Shown here: positions 16,892 through 26,122 of the stretch, piece after piece
Numbering within the stretch: the first letter of the stretch is position 1
Layout: each line of letters starts with the position of its first letter
Source: Pilimelia anulata
GTDB taxonomy: Bacteria > Actinomycetota > Actinomycetes > Mycobacteriales > Micromonosporaceae
Reading direction: 5' to 3'
Assembly (NCBI RefSeq): GCF_014647895.1
Contig: NZ_BMQB01000009.1
Location: forward strand, 1-64,000
Length of the DNA stretch: 64,000 nucleotides
Notes under the pieces: model-generated
Databases searched by the model: none
Told to the model about the DNA's origin: nothing
The model's input: only the letters and a program-made list of their open reading frames with translations
Translations under genes and position numbers: made by a program

Positions 16892-19854
16892 CGCGCCCGC
16901 CCCGGGCCCGACGCCGGCCCCCCGGCGCCCGCGGTGGACGGCCCGCCGCACGCGCCCGCGCGGGACCCCGGCCCGGCGACCGGTGCGGTATCGGCGGCGG
17001 GGCGGATGTGGGCGCAGCCGACCGGGCCGCGCCGCCCGCGGTACGCCGCGGCCGACCCGTCCAGCACCGGCAGCGTCGGCGGCGGCGTGTCGTCGGGGAC
17101 GAACCGGCCGTCGGCGTACCGGTACAGGTCGGGCCCGTCCCAGGCGGCCAGCCGCAGCCAGCCGTTGCGGACGAGCCGGTCGAGCCCCGGCTGCGCCGCG
17201 AGCAGCGCCAGCAGCCGCGCCGGCGCCGCCTCCACCACCAGCAGCAGCCGGACCGGCTCGTGGATCTCCACCATCTGCCAGGGCAGGCCGGTGCGCAGGT
17301 CGGACGCGGCGCCGTCCATCACCCCGAGCAGGCCGGTGACGTTGTGCGGCAGCTTGGTGCCGCAGCCGTACCCGGCCGGGTCGACGTGGCTGAAGTAGTA
17401 CTCCAGGTTGATCCCCGCGCAGACCGGCCCCACGGCGAGCAGCAGCCCGGTGAGGATCGCGGCGTCGTCGTCGGCCGCCGGGTCGTACGAGACGAGGAAC
17501 GCCCGCCGGTCCAGGAACAGCCCGCGGGTCCGCCACCGCCGGCCGACGACGCAGACCGCGTTGGTCGCGTGCCCGTACTCGGGCCGGGGCTGGCCGAGGT
17601 CGACGGTGTGCGTCTCGACGTGCGCGAGCGCCCGCTCCGGCGGCAGGTCCGGCGCCGCGGTGGCGAACCGGCGGCACCGCTCGTGCGCCGCGAGCGCGCG
17701 GGCCCGGTCCAGCGCGCGGCGGGCCCGGTCCAGCGCGGTGGCCGCCGCGGGCGGCACGCCGGTGGCGTCGTAGTAGGTGATCGAGTCGTCGCAGGTGTTG
17801 TGGTACGCGCCGACGAACCGGGTACCGGCCGGGATCGGCAGCCCGCGGGCGGCGAGCGCGCCGCGGACGGCCGGGTCGTTGGCCATCGCGGCGAGCGCCC
17901 GGGCGTTCGGCCCGCCGCGCCCGCCGCCGGTGGCGCCGCAGTCGTGCGCCGCCTCGTGCGGGTTGTTCAGGCTGGCCGAGCCGTGCCCGACGAGCAGCAC
18001 CAGCGGCGCCAGCCGGCCGGCCAGGCCGGTGGTGCGCAGCGCCGCGGCGACGACGTCGGCCATCTCGGCGACGGTGAAGCCGGGCTGCCGGCCGGCGGCG
18101 TCCGGGCCGGCGGCGGTGCGGTGCAGCGCCAGCCTGGTCGGCCCTGGGTCGGGCAGCCGCCCGGCGGCCGCGGCCCACCGGTGGAACCGGCGCGGCAGCA
18201 GGCTGCGCCCGACCAGCGGCGCGAGGTGGGCGAGGCCGGTGCCGACGCCGATCAGCGCGCCGCGGGCCAGCGTCCGGCTGCCGATGTCGTACGCCCGGCG
18301 CAGCGCGGCCCGCCGCCGCCCGCGCGGCGGCGCCGGGCTGACGGGCTCCTCGGTGACCAGGTGCCGCGGCGTGACCACGACCGGGCACAGCGGCCGGGGC
18401 CGCACGTCGCGCACCCCGCGGTACGCCATCGCCACCCCGAAGAAGCCGGCGTAGCCGAGCGTCTCCGCGCCCGGGCACACCTCCTCGAGGTGCCGGCGCA
18501 GCGACTCCTCCCGCTCGTCGATGCAGAACACCGCCTGGAACAGCGGCGCCGCGGCGGCCGGGGCGGCGTACCGGGCGTGGGCGCGCAGCCCGCCCAGTAC
18601 GTCGGCCGCATGCCGCCGCTCGTACGCCCGGTGCAGCAGCCCGCGCCGGGTCACCGGGTCCAGCGCCCGGACGGCCGCCAGCCAGGCCCGCACGGCGGCC
18701 GGGTCGGCGAACGCGTCCAGCGGTACCGGCAGGTGCTGGGCGACGACGAACCCCTCGTACGCCAGCGCGCGGTCCGGGCCGGGCGCGGCCGGCGGCGGCC
18801 GCAGCAGGTCCAGGTCCGCCGGGGTGGCGTGCGGGCCGAGGTGGTCGGCGATGGCCGCCCGGGCGGCGACCACGTCGAGGGTGAGCTGGACGGCGAGGTG
18901 GTCGACGAGCCGGGCCGGCGGGGCGTGCACCGGCGCCCGGTCCGGCGCCTCCTCGAACTGCCGGACCATGCCGGCCCAGCCGCGCAGCGACAGCAGCGTC
19001 GCGGCGACCGCCTCGGCCCGGTCGGCCGGGGCGACGGCCAGCTCGCCGAGCGCCCAGTCGACCGTCCGCTCGGCGGGCCAGCCGCGCTGCGCGGCCAGCA
19101 GCGCGGGCAGCCCGCGCAGCGCCCGGTCGGGCGGGGCGCCGCCGGCGCCGTACAGGTCGCGGAAGGCGGCGAGCAGGCCGCGCGCGCGGCCGGGCATCGG
19201 CCAGTACGCGACGCCCTGGTCGAGGAACGCCGCGCACACCCGGATGAGCAGCGGGTGGACGACGGCGTCGGTGTCCGCGCCGGTGCGGGCGAGGATCCGG
19301 TCCCGGCAGCGCACCCCGTCGGCCGGCGCCGCCGCGGCGGGCGGCGTGGCGGCGGCGAGCCGCTGCCAGAGCCGGCCCAGCACCGCGGGCGCGGGGCCCG
19401 CGGCGGCCAGGTCGGCGTGCCGGTCCGGGGCGAGGCCGCCGGCGTACCGGGCCAGCGCGTCGGTCTCGGTCAGCAGCCAGGTCAGCGCCGCCCCGCGGGG
19501 CAGCTCGACGGCCAGGGCGAGCCGCCCGGCGACGAACTCCCGGTGGGTCGGCCCGCCGGGCAGCACGGGTTCGTCGCCGGCGACGTCGGCGGCGACGGCC
19601 GCCAGGTCGGCGGGGGTGATCCGGCCGTCGGCGAGCAGCGCGGTCAGCGCCGCCTCGGCCGGGTACGGCTCGGTGCCGTACCGCGCCGCCCCGGCCCGCA
19701 CGGCCGCGTCGAACGGCAGGTGCTCGTACGCGTGCAGGGTGTTGTGGTGCACGAACGCCGACAGCGGCGCCTGGCTCGGCAGCAGCCGCGCCGCGTGCGC
19801 GACGAGCGCCGCGACGTCGGCGGCCGGTCCGGCCCGGCCGACCGTGGCCGTCAC
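16888..19854 (-). CDS. dabA: DabA, DUF2309 zinc protein of the dissolved-inorganic-carbon accumulation complex
   Basis: 988 residues. The beta-carbonic-anhydrase-like zinc site is intact: Cys444 and Asp446 in VFCIDEREES, His624 in LLVGHGSASLNN and Cys639 in HEAAHDCGATGG. The C-x-D and H-x14-C spacings match those described for Halothiobacillus DabA. Other family signatures are SAFVHHNTLHAYEHL near the start and MVEIHEPVRLL near the end. It is peripheral to the membrane and works with DabB. GTG at 19854 overlaps the SulP stop (GTGA). The order SulP, dabA, dabB, third membrane subunit, with every junction overlapped, indicates one transcript. The last 35 residues are low-complexity Gly/Ala/Pro. 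Confidence 0.93.
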   Translation of the reverse strand: MTATVGRAGPAADVAALVAHAARLLPSQAPLSAFVHHNTLHAYEHLPFDAAVRAGAARYGTEPYPAEAALTALLADGRITPADLAAVAADVAGDEPVLPGGPTHREFVAGRLALAVELPRGAALTWLLTETDALARYAGGLAPDRHADLAAAGPAPAVLGRLWQRLAAATPPAAAAPADGVRCRDRILARTGADTDAVVHPLLIRVCAAFLDQGVAYWPMPGRARGLLAAFRDLYGAGGAPPDRALRGLPALLAAQRGWPAERTVDWALGELAVAPADRAEAVAATLLSLRGWAGMVRQFEEAPDRAPVHAPPARLVDHLAVQLTLDVVAARAAIADHLGPHATPADLDLLRPPPAAPGPDRALAYEGFVVAQHLPVPLDAFADPAAVRAWLAAVRALDPVTRRGLLHRAYERRHAADVLGGLRAHARYAAPAAAAPLFQAVFCIDEREESLRRHLEEVCPGAETLGYAGFFGVAMAYRGVRDVRPRPLCPVVVTPRHLVTEEPVSPAPPRGRRRAALRRAYDIGSRTLARGALIGVGTGLAHLAPLVGRSLLPRRFHRWAAAAGRLPDPGPTRLALHRTAAGPDAAGRQPGFTVAEMADVVAAALRTTGLAGRLAPLVLLVGHGSASLNNPHEAAHDCGATGGGRGGPNARALAAMANDPAVRGALAARGLPIPAGTRFVGAYHNTCDDSITYYDATGVPPAAATALDRARRALDRARALAAHERCRRFATAAPDLPPERALAHVETHTVDLGQPRPEYGHATNAVCVVGRRWRTRGLFLDRRAFLVSYDPAADDDAAILTGLLLAVGPVCAGINLEYYFSHVDPAGYGCGTKLPHNVTGLLGVMDGAASDLRTGLPWQMVEIHEPVRLLLVVEAAPARLLALLAAQPGLDRLVRNGWLRLAAWDGPDLYRYADGRFVPDDTPPPTLPVLDGSAAAYRGRRGPVGCAHIRPAADTAPVAGPGSRAGACGGPSTAGAGGPASGPGRAR

Positions 19855-21470
19855 CGCCGGCTCCGGCGGCGGCTGGCGGCCGGGTGGGCGGACGCGGCGA
19901 CCATGGTGTCCAGCCCGCGGACGGTCACCGTCGCGCCGGACCACTCCCGGCCGAGGGTGTCCAGCCGGGACAGGAAGGTGTGGTCCACGACGGCGGCCCG
20001 CTGCACGTCGATCACCACCTCGGTGATCCCGTCCCCGGTGCCGGCCCGGGCGCCGCGCACCGCGGAGCGGACCGGCAGCAGGTGGGCGAACGTCGCCGCG
20101 CCGGGCAGGTGCAGGTGCAGCGCGCTGCCCTCGCGGTGGGCGCGCGGCCGCGGCCGCAGCAGCGCGCCCGGCCGGACGCCGCGGGCCAGGTGCAGGACCA
20201 GTTCCAGGGCCAGGCCGGCCGCGACGCCGATCAGCAGGTCGGTGGCGAGGGTGACGAGCAGCGTGGTGAGGAACAGCGCGAGCTGGTCCCGGCCGACCCG
20301 GAAGGCGTGCCGGAACTCGCGCGGCGAGGCCAGCCGGCTGCCGGTGTAGATGAGCATCGCGGCCAGCGCGGCCAGCGGGATGAGCTGGAGCGCGCCGGGG
20401 ATCAGCGCGATCATGCCGAGCAGCAGCGCGCCGTGCCAGAAGTTCGCCCACCGGGACGTGGCGCCGGCGTCGATGTTGGCCCGGCTGCGGACGATCTCGG
20501 AGATCATCGGCAGCCCGCCGAGCAGCGCGGCGACGAGGTTGCCGCCGCCGAGGGCGACGAGGTCGCGGTTGTGGTCGGACGTGCGCCGCCGCGGGTCCAT
20601 CCCGTCGACGGCGAGCACGGTCAGCGTGGACTCGATGCTGCCGATCAGCGCGAACATGACCACGTACTTGATCGAGGTGGCGCTGGTGATCGCCGAGAAG
20701 TCGGGGAACACGACGGCGTCGGCGAGGCTGCCGGGCAGCCGGACCAGGTACTCCGGGCCGAGGTGGTGCGCGGCGCCGAACAGCGTGTAGTCGTGCGGCG
20801 TGGCCAGGTGCAGCCACAGCCCGAGCGGCACGGTCACGGCGAGCACCAGCAGCGGCGCCGGTACGGCCCGGGCCCACCGCGCCCGGATCAGCGGCAGCGC
20901 GAACAGCAGCGCCAGCGACAGCACCCCGAGCAGCAGCACGCCCGGGTTGGCCCGGCCGACGCTGGCCGGGATCTCCGCGATCAGCCCGAGCGGGTCGGTA
21001 CTCGCCGGCTTGACGCCGAGCAGCACGTGCACCTGCTTGGCAATGATGATCACGCCGATCGCGGCGAGCATCCCGTGCACCACCGACGGGGAGAGGGCGA
21101 TGCCGACGCTCGCGGTCCGCAGCAGCCCGAGGCCGATCTGGACGGCCGCCGCGACGACGCCGACGGCGAGCGCCCGCCGGTACCCGGCGACCGGGTCGCC
21201 GCCGCCGAGTTCCTGGACGGCGCCGAGCGCGATGACGATCAGCCCCGCGGCGGGGCCCTTGATGGTGAGCGGCGCGCTGCCCAGCAGCGTGACGAGGACG
21301 CCGCCGACGATGGCGGTGACCAGCCCGGCGACGGGCGGGAAGCCGCTGGCGACGGCGATGCCGAGGCACAGCGGCAGGGCGATCAGCGAGACGAGGAAGC
21401 CGGCGCGCAGGTCGGCGAGGGTGAAGGGGCCGGAGCGGGGCCGCGCGGGCGCGGCGGCGTCGACGGGCAT
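19851..21470 (-). CDS. SulP-family anion transporter with STAS domain, probable bicarbonate importer
   Basis: 539 residues. Membrane part at about 15-420 with SulP hallmarks: LRAGFLVSLIALPLCLGIAV, GLVTAIVGGVLVTLLGSAPL, and TIKGPAAGLIVIALGAVQEL. A C-terminal STAS domain (about 440-530) has VVIDVQRAAVVDHTFLSRLD. SulP proteins move sulfate, bicarbonate or dicarboxylates; the overlap with dabA favours bicarbonate (BicA-like), but sequence alone does not settle the substrate. ATG at 21470 has GAGGA about 8 bases upstream. First long gene of the operon; a small exported-protein gene precedes it by 72 bases. Confidence 0.88.
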   Translation of the reverse strand: MPVDAAAPARPRSGPFTLADLRAGFLVSLIALPLCLGIAVASGFPPVAGLVTAIVGGVLVTLLGSAPLTIKGPAAGLIVIALGAVQELGGGDPVAGYRRALAVGVVAAAVQIGLGLLRTASVGIALSPSVVHGMLAAIGVIIIAKQVHVLLGVKPASTDPLGLIAEIPASVGRANPGVLLLGVLSLALLFALPLIRARWARAVPAPLLVLAVTVPLGLWLHLATPHDYTLFGAAHHLGPEYLVRLPGSLADAVVFPDFSAITSATSIKYVVMFALIGSIESTLTVLAVDGMDPRRRTSDHNRDLVALGGGNLVAALLGGLPMISEIVRSRANIDAGATSRWANFWHGALLLGMIALIPGALQLIPLAALAAMLIYTGSRLASPREFRHAFRVGRDQLALFLTTLLVTLATDLLIGVAAGLALELVLHLARGVRPGALLRPRPRAHREGSALHLHLPGAATFAHLLPVRSAVRGARAGTGDGITEVVIDVQRAAVVDHTFLSRLDTLGREWSGATVTVRGLDTMVAASAHPAASRRRSRR

Positions 21471-21542
21471 GGGTGATCCTCACGTGGGGTGACGTGGCGG
21501 GTCCCGTCCGGCAGCGGACGGGCGGGAAGGTCGGCGGCCGGG

Positions 21543-21899
21543 TCAGCGCCCGGCGGCCCGCCCCGGCGGGGCCCGCGCGCCGCGGGCGCGGCGGCCGGCG
21601 CGCGGCGGCGCCGCGGCGCGGGGGCGGCGCCCGGCGCGGGCGCGCGGCGGCGCGGCGGCGCGCGGGCGGGCGGGGATCGGATCCTCGCCGTCGTCGGTGC
21701 ACCACGGGCGGGCGGCCGTACCGTCGAGGCCGGCGTACGCGTCGGTGAGCAGCGGCGGCAGGGCGCAGGCGCGGGGCTGCGCGCCGGCGGCGGCGCCCGG
21801 CGCCGCGGGCGCGGCCGGGGCGTGCGGGTGCGGTACGGGGCCGAGCAGCGCGGCGAGCAGCGTCGCCAGGATGGCGACGAGCGGCGCGCGTACCCTCAT
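21543..21899 (-). CDS. small exported or membrane-anchored protein heading the carbon-uptake operon
   Basis: 118 residues. The N-terminus MRVRAPLVAILATLLAALLG is a good signal peptide or single membrane helix, followed by a His/Pro/Ala segment and a short segment with two cysteines (ACALPPLLTDAYAG, ARPWCTDDGEDPIP). From about residue 75 it becomes Arg/Ala/Pro low-complexity, encoded by a stretch of CGCGGCGG-like DNA, so the true end is less certain than the start. No family recognised. Same strand and 72 bases ahead of the SulP gene, so probably the first cistron. Confidence 0.5.
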   Translation of the reverse strand: MRVRAPLVAILATLLAALLGPVPHPHAPAAPAAPGAAAGAQPRACALPPLLTDAYAGLDGTAARPWCTDDGEDPIPARPRAAAPPRARAGRRPRAAAPPRAGRRARGARAPPGRAAGR

Positions 21900-22015
21900 C
21901 AGGCCCCCGTAACCCGACTTGCGTGGACGCCCGGCGGAACCGGGCGCGCGGCGGCCCCCGTGCCGCCGGGGGCGTGCTCCGGCCCTCGGACCGCCGCACG
22001 CCCCGCTCGGCTATC

Positions 22016-22045
22016 TATTCATCATGTTCGATACCCTGCCGTCAA
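22016..22045 (-). promoter_or_regulatory. candidate promoter of the carbon-uptake operon
   Basis: On the minus strand TTGACG (22045-22040) is followed after 18 bases by TGAATA, within an AT-richer patch unusual for this window (TATATC, GATGAATAGATAG). It sits just past the synthetase stop codon and 120 bases before the first operon gene. The -35 match is good and the -10 match is moderate. Confidence 0.35.
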
Positions 22046-22057
22046 GTCCACGATGGA

Positions 22058-25000
22058 TCACGATATATCCGCGCGGCTGGCCGGATTGCCCTCCCAGTGG
22101 GCGCCGGCGGGTACCTGCTCGCCCTTCATCAGGAACGAGTCCGGGCCGAGCCGCACCCCGTCGCCCATCGTCACCCCGTAGTGGACGAACGCGTTCACCC
22201 CCAGCGTGCAGCCGGCGCCGAGCACCGTGTGGTCGGACTTGAACGTCCCCTCCTCCAGCGAGTGCGACTGGATGCCGCTGCCCACGTTCAGCGTGCAGTC
22301 GTCGCCGATGGCGACCAGCCGCCGCTCGGTCACCCACGCGCCGTCGTCGAAGACCCGCTTGCCGATCCGGACGCCGAGCAGCTTCCAGACCAGGTTCTTC
22401 ACCGGGGTGCCGTCGAACGCCCGGTACGAGGTCACCGGCACCTTCCAGAACCGCTCGTGCCACCAGTAGTACGGGTCGTAGATCGAGCAGAACCGCGGCG
22501 TCATCGCGCCGGTGGCCAGCACCAGCCGCTCGGCGGCGATGAACAGCCCGGTGCCGTACACCAGGGTGAGGGCCAGCGCGCCGGCCAGCGGGGCCGTGCC
22601 GTAGCCGTCGTCGCGCAGCTCCGCGGCGACGAAGCCGAGCAGCAGCACCCCGAACAGGAACAGCCAGCGGACGAACAGGAACAGCGCCATCGTCACCAGG
22701 TTGTGCCGCAGCTTGGCGGCCAGCCGGCGGCGCAGCACCGGGCCGCTCTTGAGGTCGTCGAACAGCCGGTCCCGGTCGACCGCCCGGGGGATCTCGAAGC
22801 AGGGCGAGCCGAGCAGGCCCACCCCGGTCCGGACCGGCCCGTCGACCGGGACCATCACCTTCGTGGCCAGCAGGCAGTCGTCGCCGGTCCGGCCGGCGGC
22901 CGGGTAAGCGATGTTGTTGCCCAGGTAGCTGCCGGCGCCGACGTCGGTGCGGCGCAGCCGGAAGGACGTCGCCGAGTACTCGGCGTTGTTGAACGACAGG
23001 CCGTCGGAGACCATCGTGCCGGTGCCGACCACGCTGAGGTACGGGCTGTCGTGCCGGACCGAGATGCCGAAGTTGGAGCCCGTCTGCTCGACCCGGCCCA
23101 GGTCGTAGCCGAGGCCGCGCAGGTAGTGCACGACCGCCGAGCTGTCGCCGAACAGGTACAGCAGGAACTGCCGGTTGGTCAGCCGGGACACGGTCCGGTG
23201 CAGGCCGTACCGGAAGCCGTACAGCGTGTGCACCCGGTCGGCCGGCACCCCGCGGGCGAGCAGCCGCGGCACCGTGCCGACCAGCGCCAGCCCGGCGACG
23301 ATCCCGCCGGCGAACAGCACCAGCGAGCTGACCAGCGCCGCCCGGTAGAACGACCACGAGGTCAGCGCCGCGTCCTGCGGCCCGAGCACGACCGCGGCGA
23401 CCGGCAGCTTCTCCAGCACGACCACGACCAGCGTGATCCCCAGCGGCGCGTAGATGCCCAGCGCGGAGACGAGCTGCCAGGCCGCGTAGCCGAGCCGGCG
23501 GGCCCGCCCGCCCGGCGCCGGCGGCACGATGTCGTACCGGGTGTCGGTGGCCCGGCCCGGCGAGCCGTGCCAGCGCGCGCCGGCCGGGACCCGCTGGCCG
23601 GGGTGCAGCGACGAGGTGTGCCCGAGCTGGCCGCCGGCGCCGATGGCGGTGTCGGCGTCCAGCACCGACGCCTGCCCGACGAACGCGCCCGCCCCGATCG
23701 AGACCGGGCCGGGGTACAGCACGCCGGCCTCGGCCCGGTAGCCGGTGAGGTACGCGTCCTTGGACACCACCGCGCCGTCCCCGATGGTGATCAGGTCGGT
23801 GCAGACCGGCGCGTTGCGGGACAGGTACAGCACCCCGCGGCCGACCCTGGCGCCGAGCAGCCGCAGGTACAGCGTGTACAGCGGCGACCCGGTGAACATC
23901 GCCAGCGGGCTCCACCGGATCAGCGTGCGGACGGTCCAGAACCGCAGATACGCCAGCCCCCAGACCGGGATCGGGCCGGGTTTGAACCGCCCGATCAGCA
24001 GCCACTTGGCCGCCACGGGCAGGACCGACAGCAGGACGAACGCCAGCGCGCCCGCCGCCACCGCCCGCCGGTAGGTGTCCGCCCAGCCGGCGCCGGCCGT
24101 CACCCAGCCGTAGCCGGCCGCCAGCACCGTCGCGCTCAGGTACGCGTACCCGAGGAACAGCGCCACCTGCGCCGCCCCGCAGGTCAGGTAGCGGGCGGTC
24201 CGCCCGCGCGTCGGGGCCGGCGGCGCGGGCGCCGCCGCGGCCGGCCGCCGCTGGGCCGGGATGACCGCCGGCAGGGCCGCGGCGAGCGCCGCGACGCTGG
24301 GGTGCCCGTACACGTCCCGCATGGACACCGCGCCGAGGTCGGCGCGCTCCCGGATCCGGGCGCAGAAGTGCGCCAGCAGCAGCGAGTTGGCGCCGAGGTC
24401 GGTGAAGAAGTCGCTGTCCACCGACACCCGGTCCAGCTTCAGCACGCCGGCCAGCAGGTCGGCCAGCGCCGCCTCCCGGTCGGTGCGCGGGGCGGCGTAC
24501 TCCCCCGCCGCCGCCCGGCTGCGCGGCCCGGACGGCGGCGGCAGGCTCTTGCGGTCCGCCTTGTTGCTGGGCAGCATCGGGATGCGGTCCAGCTCCTCCA
24601 GGTAGGCCGGCACCATGTAGCCGGGCAACTGCCCGCGCAGCGCGGCCAGCAGCGCCGCCGGGTCGAGCGCGGCGGCGTCCGAGCGGCGGCTGTAGTACGC
24701 CACCAGCTCCACCGCGCCCGGCTCCGGCTCGTGCGTGTCCACCACCGCCTGCGCGACGCCCGGCAGCTCCAGCAGCACCGACTCGATCTCGGTCAGCTCG
24801 ATCCGGTACCCGCGGACCTTGACCTGGGTGTCCAGCCGGCCCAGGTACTCGATCTCGCCGTCGTCGTTGACCCGGCCCAGGTCGCCGGTGCGGTAGATCC
24901 GCCCCGACGGGTTGCCGTCGATGCCGAGGAAGTCGGGCACGAACGCGCGGGCGGTCAGGTCGTCCCGGTTGAGGTACCCGGTGGCCAGGCCGATCCCGGC

Positions 25001-26122
25001 GATGCCGATCTCCCCGACGGCGCCCGGCGGCAGCGCCCGGGCGTCGTCGGGGTCGAGGACGACCACGTGGTACGTCGGCAGCGGCACCCCGAGGGTGACC
25101 GGCCGGTCCGGGTGCAGCGGCGTCCAGGTGGCCGTCACGGTCGCCTCGGTCGGGCCGTACACGTTGAGGAACCGGCGGTCCGGCCGGTGCCACCGGGACA
25201 CCAGGTGCTGCGGGCACGCCTCCCCCGAGACCAGCAGGAAGCGCAGGCCCGGCAGGTCCTCCTCGACCGTGGCCAGCAGCGTGGGTACGCAGCACAGCGC
25301 GGTCACCCGCTGCTCGGTCAGGTACGCGTGCAGCTCGTGGCCGAGCAGGCTCGCCCCGCCCGGCTTCGGCACCAGGGTGGCGCCGGCGACCAGCGCCACC
25401 CAGATCTCCTCGACCGAGAAGTCGAACGCGATCGTCAGCCCCTGGTACACCCGGTCGGCCCGCACCACCCCGTACACCTCGTCGGCGACGCGGAGGAAGT
25501 TGCAGATGCTGGCGTGCTCGATCGCCACGCCCTTGGGCCTGCCGGTGGTGCCGGAGGTGTAGACGACGTAGCACAGCTCGTCGACCGGGGCGCCGCGCTC
25601 GGCGTCGGTGAGCCGCCGCCGGTCCCGCGCGGCCACCGCCGCCGCGGCGGCGTCCACGCAGACCGGCATGGCGTCGGCGTCGGCGAGGTGGTCGCGCAGG
25701 TGCGCCTGCGTCAGCACCCGCCGGACGCCGGCGTCGGCGGTGATGAACGCCAGCCGGTCGGCCGGGAACGCGACGTCCAGCGGCACGTACGCAGCGTTGA
25801 TCTTCAGAACGGCGAGCATCCCGACGTACGCGTGCACCGGCCGGTCGAACAGCAGCCCGATCCGGTCCCCCGGCCCGGCGCCGACCGCCAGCAGGTGCCG
25901 GGCGAGCTGGTTGGCCCGGGCGTCCAGCTCGTCGTACGTGAGCCGGTCCTCCGGCCCGTCCACGGCGAGCTGCCCGGCGTGGCCGGTGGCGCGCAGCCGG
26001 TCGCACTGCTGCTCGAACAGGTGCTCGAGCCGCTCGCCGGCCCGCCACCGGATGTCGTCGGAGTAGCCGGGGCAGTGCCGGACGAGCGCGGCGGCCTCCG
26101 CCGTCCCGACGCTGGCGCTCAT
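22058..26122 (-). CDS. Pls/PosA-type polyamino-acid synthetase (A-T-membrane-tandem domains), predicted poly-diaminobutyrate synthetase
   Basis: 1354 residues with the architecture of epsilon-poly-L-lysine synthetase. The A domain (about 25-540) has VVYTSGTTGRPKG, AFDFSVEEIW, NVYGPTEAT, YRTGDLGR, LGRLDTQVKVRGYR and the Lys in PSNKADRKSL. The carrier has Ser580 in DLGANSLLLA. Six hydrophobic segments follow in three pairs, framing three soluble domains with hexapeptide-type turns (ITIGDGAVVSKDAYLTGY, VSIGAGAFVGQASVLDAD, AIGDDCTLNVGSGIQS). There is no thioesterase or conventional C domain. A hand-read specificity code is D-F-E-C-L-S-V-V-T-K, with an extra acidic residue (Glu) fitting a basic side chain. 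ATGA overlap with the diaminobutyrate aminotransferase gene points to 2,4-diaminobutyrate as monomer. Membrane-bound; the product is probably an exported cationic homopolymer. Confidence 0.9.
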   Translation of the reverse strand: MSASVGTAEAAALVRHCPGYSDDIRWRAGERLEHLFEQQCDRLRATGHAGQLAVDGPEDRLTYDELDARANQLARHLLAVGAGPGDRIGLLFDRPVHAYVGMLAVLKINAAYVPLDVAFPADRLAFITADAGVRRVLTQAHLRDHLADADAMPVCVDAAAAAVAARDRRRLTDAERGAPVDELCYVVYTSGTTGRPKGVAIEHASICNFLRVADEVYGVVRADRVYQGLTIAFDFSVEEIWVALVAGATLVPKPGGASLLGHELHAYLTEQRVTALCCVPTLLATVEEDLPGLRFLLVSGEACPQHLVSRWHRPDRRFLNVYGPTEATVTATWTPLHPDRPVTLGVPLPTYHVVVLDPDDARALPPGAVGEIGIAGIGLATGYLNRDDLTARAFVPDFLGIDGNPSGRIYRTGDLGRVNDDGEIEYLGRLDTQVKVRGYRIELTEIESVLLELPGVAQAVVDTHEPEPGAVELVAYYSRRSDAAALDPAALLAALRGQLPGYMVPAYLEELDRIPMLPSNKADRKSLPPPSGPRSRAAAGEYAAPRTDREAALADLLAGVLKLDRVSVDSDFFTDLGANSLLLAHFCARIRERADLGAVSMRDVYGHPSVAALAAALPAVIPAQRRPAAAAPAPPAPTRGRTARYLTCGAAQVALFLGYAYLSATVLAAGYGWVTAGAGWADTYRRAVAAGALAFVLLSVLPVAAKWLLIGRFKPGPIPVWGLAYLRFWTVRTLIRWSPLAMFTGSPLYTLYLRLLGARVGRGVLYLSRNAPVCTDLITIGDGAVVSKDAYLTGYRAEAGVLYPGPVSIGAGAFVGQASVLDADTAIGAGGQLGHTSSLHPGQRVPAGARWHGSPGRATDTRYDIVPPAPGGRARRLGYAAWQLVSALGIYAPLGITLVVVVLEKLPVAAVVLGPQDAALTSWSFYRAALVSSLVLFAGGIVAGLALVGTVPRLLARGVPADRVHTLYGFRYGLHRTVSRLTNRQFLLYLFGDSSAVVHYLRGLGYDLGRVEQTGSNFGISVRHDSPYLSVVGTGTMVSDGLSFNNAEYSATSFRLRRTDVGAGSYLGNNIAYPAAGRTGDDCLLATKVMVPVDGPVRTGVGLLGSPCFEIPRAVDRDRLFDDLKSGPVLRRRLAAKLRHNLVTMALFLFVRWLFLFGVLLLGFVAAELRDDGYGTAPLAGALALTLVYGTGLFIAAERLVLATGAMTPRFCSIYDPYYWWHERFWKVPVTSYRAFDGTPVKNLVWKLLGVRIGKRVFDDGAWVTERRLVAIGDDCTLNVGSGIQSHSLEEGTFKSDHTVLGAGCTLGVNAFVHYGVTMGDGVRLGPDSFLMKGEQVPAGAHWEGNPASRADIS

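Noticed and set aside
21560..21670. CGCGGCGG-rich run as a possible structural repeat
   Set aside because: It is simple-sequence GC within the tail of a small ORF; no consistent unit or spacing.
22058..26122. Reading the synthetase as an ordinary siderophore or peptide NRPS
   Set aside because: It lacks a canonical C domain and TE and has three pairs of membrane helices with hexapeptide-like domains, which fits the Pls family instead.
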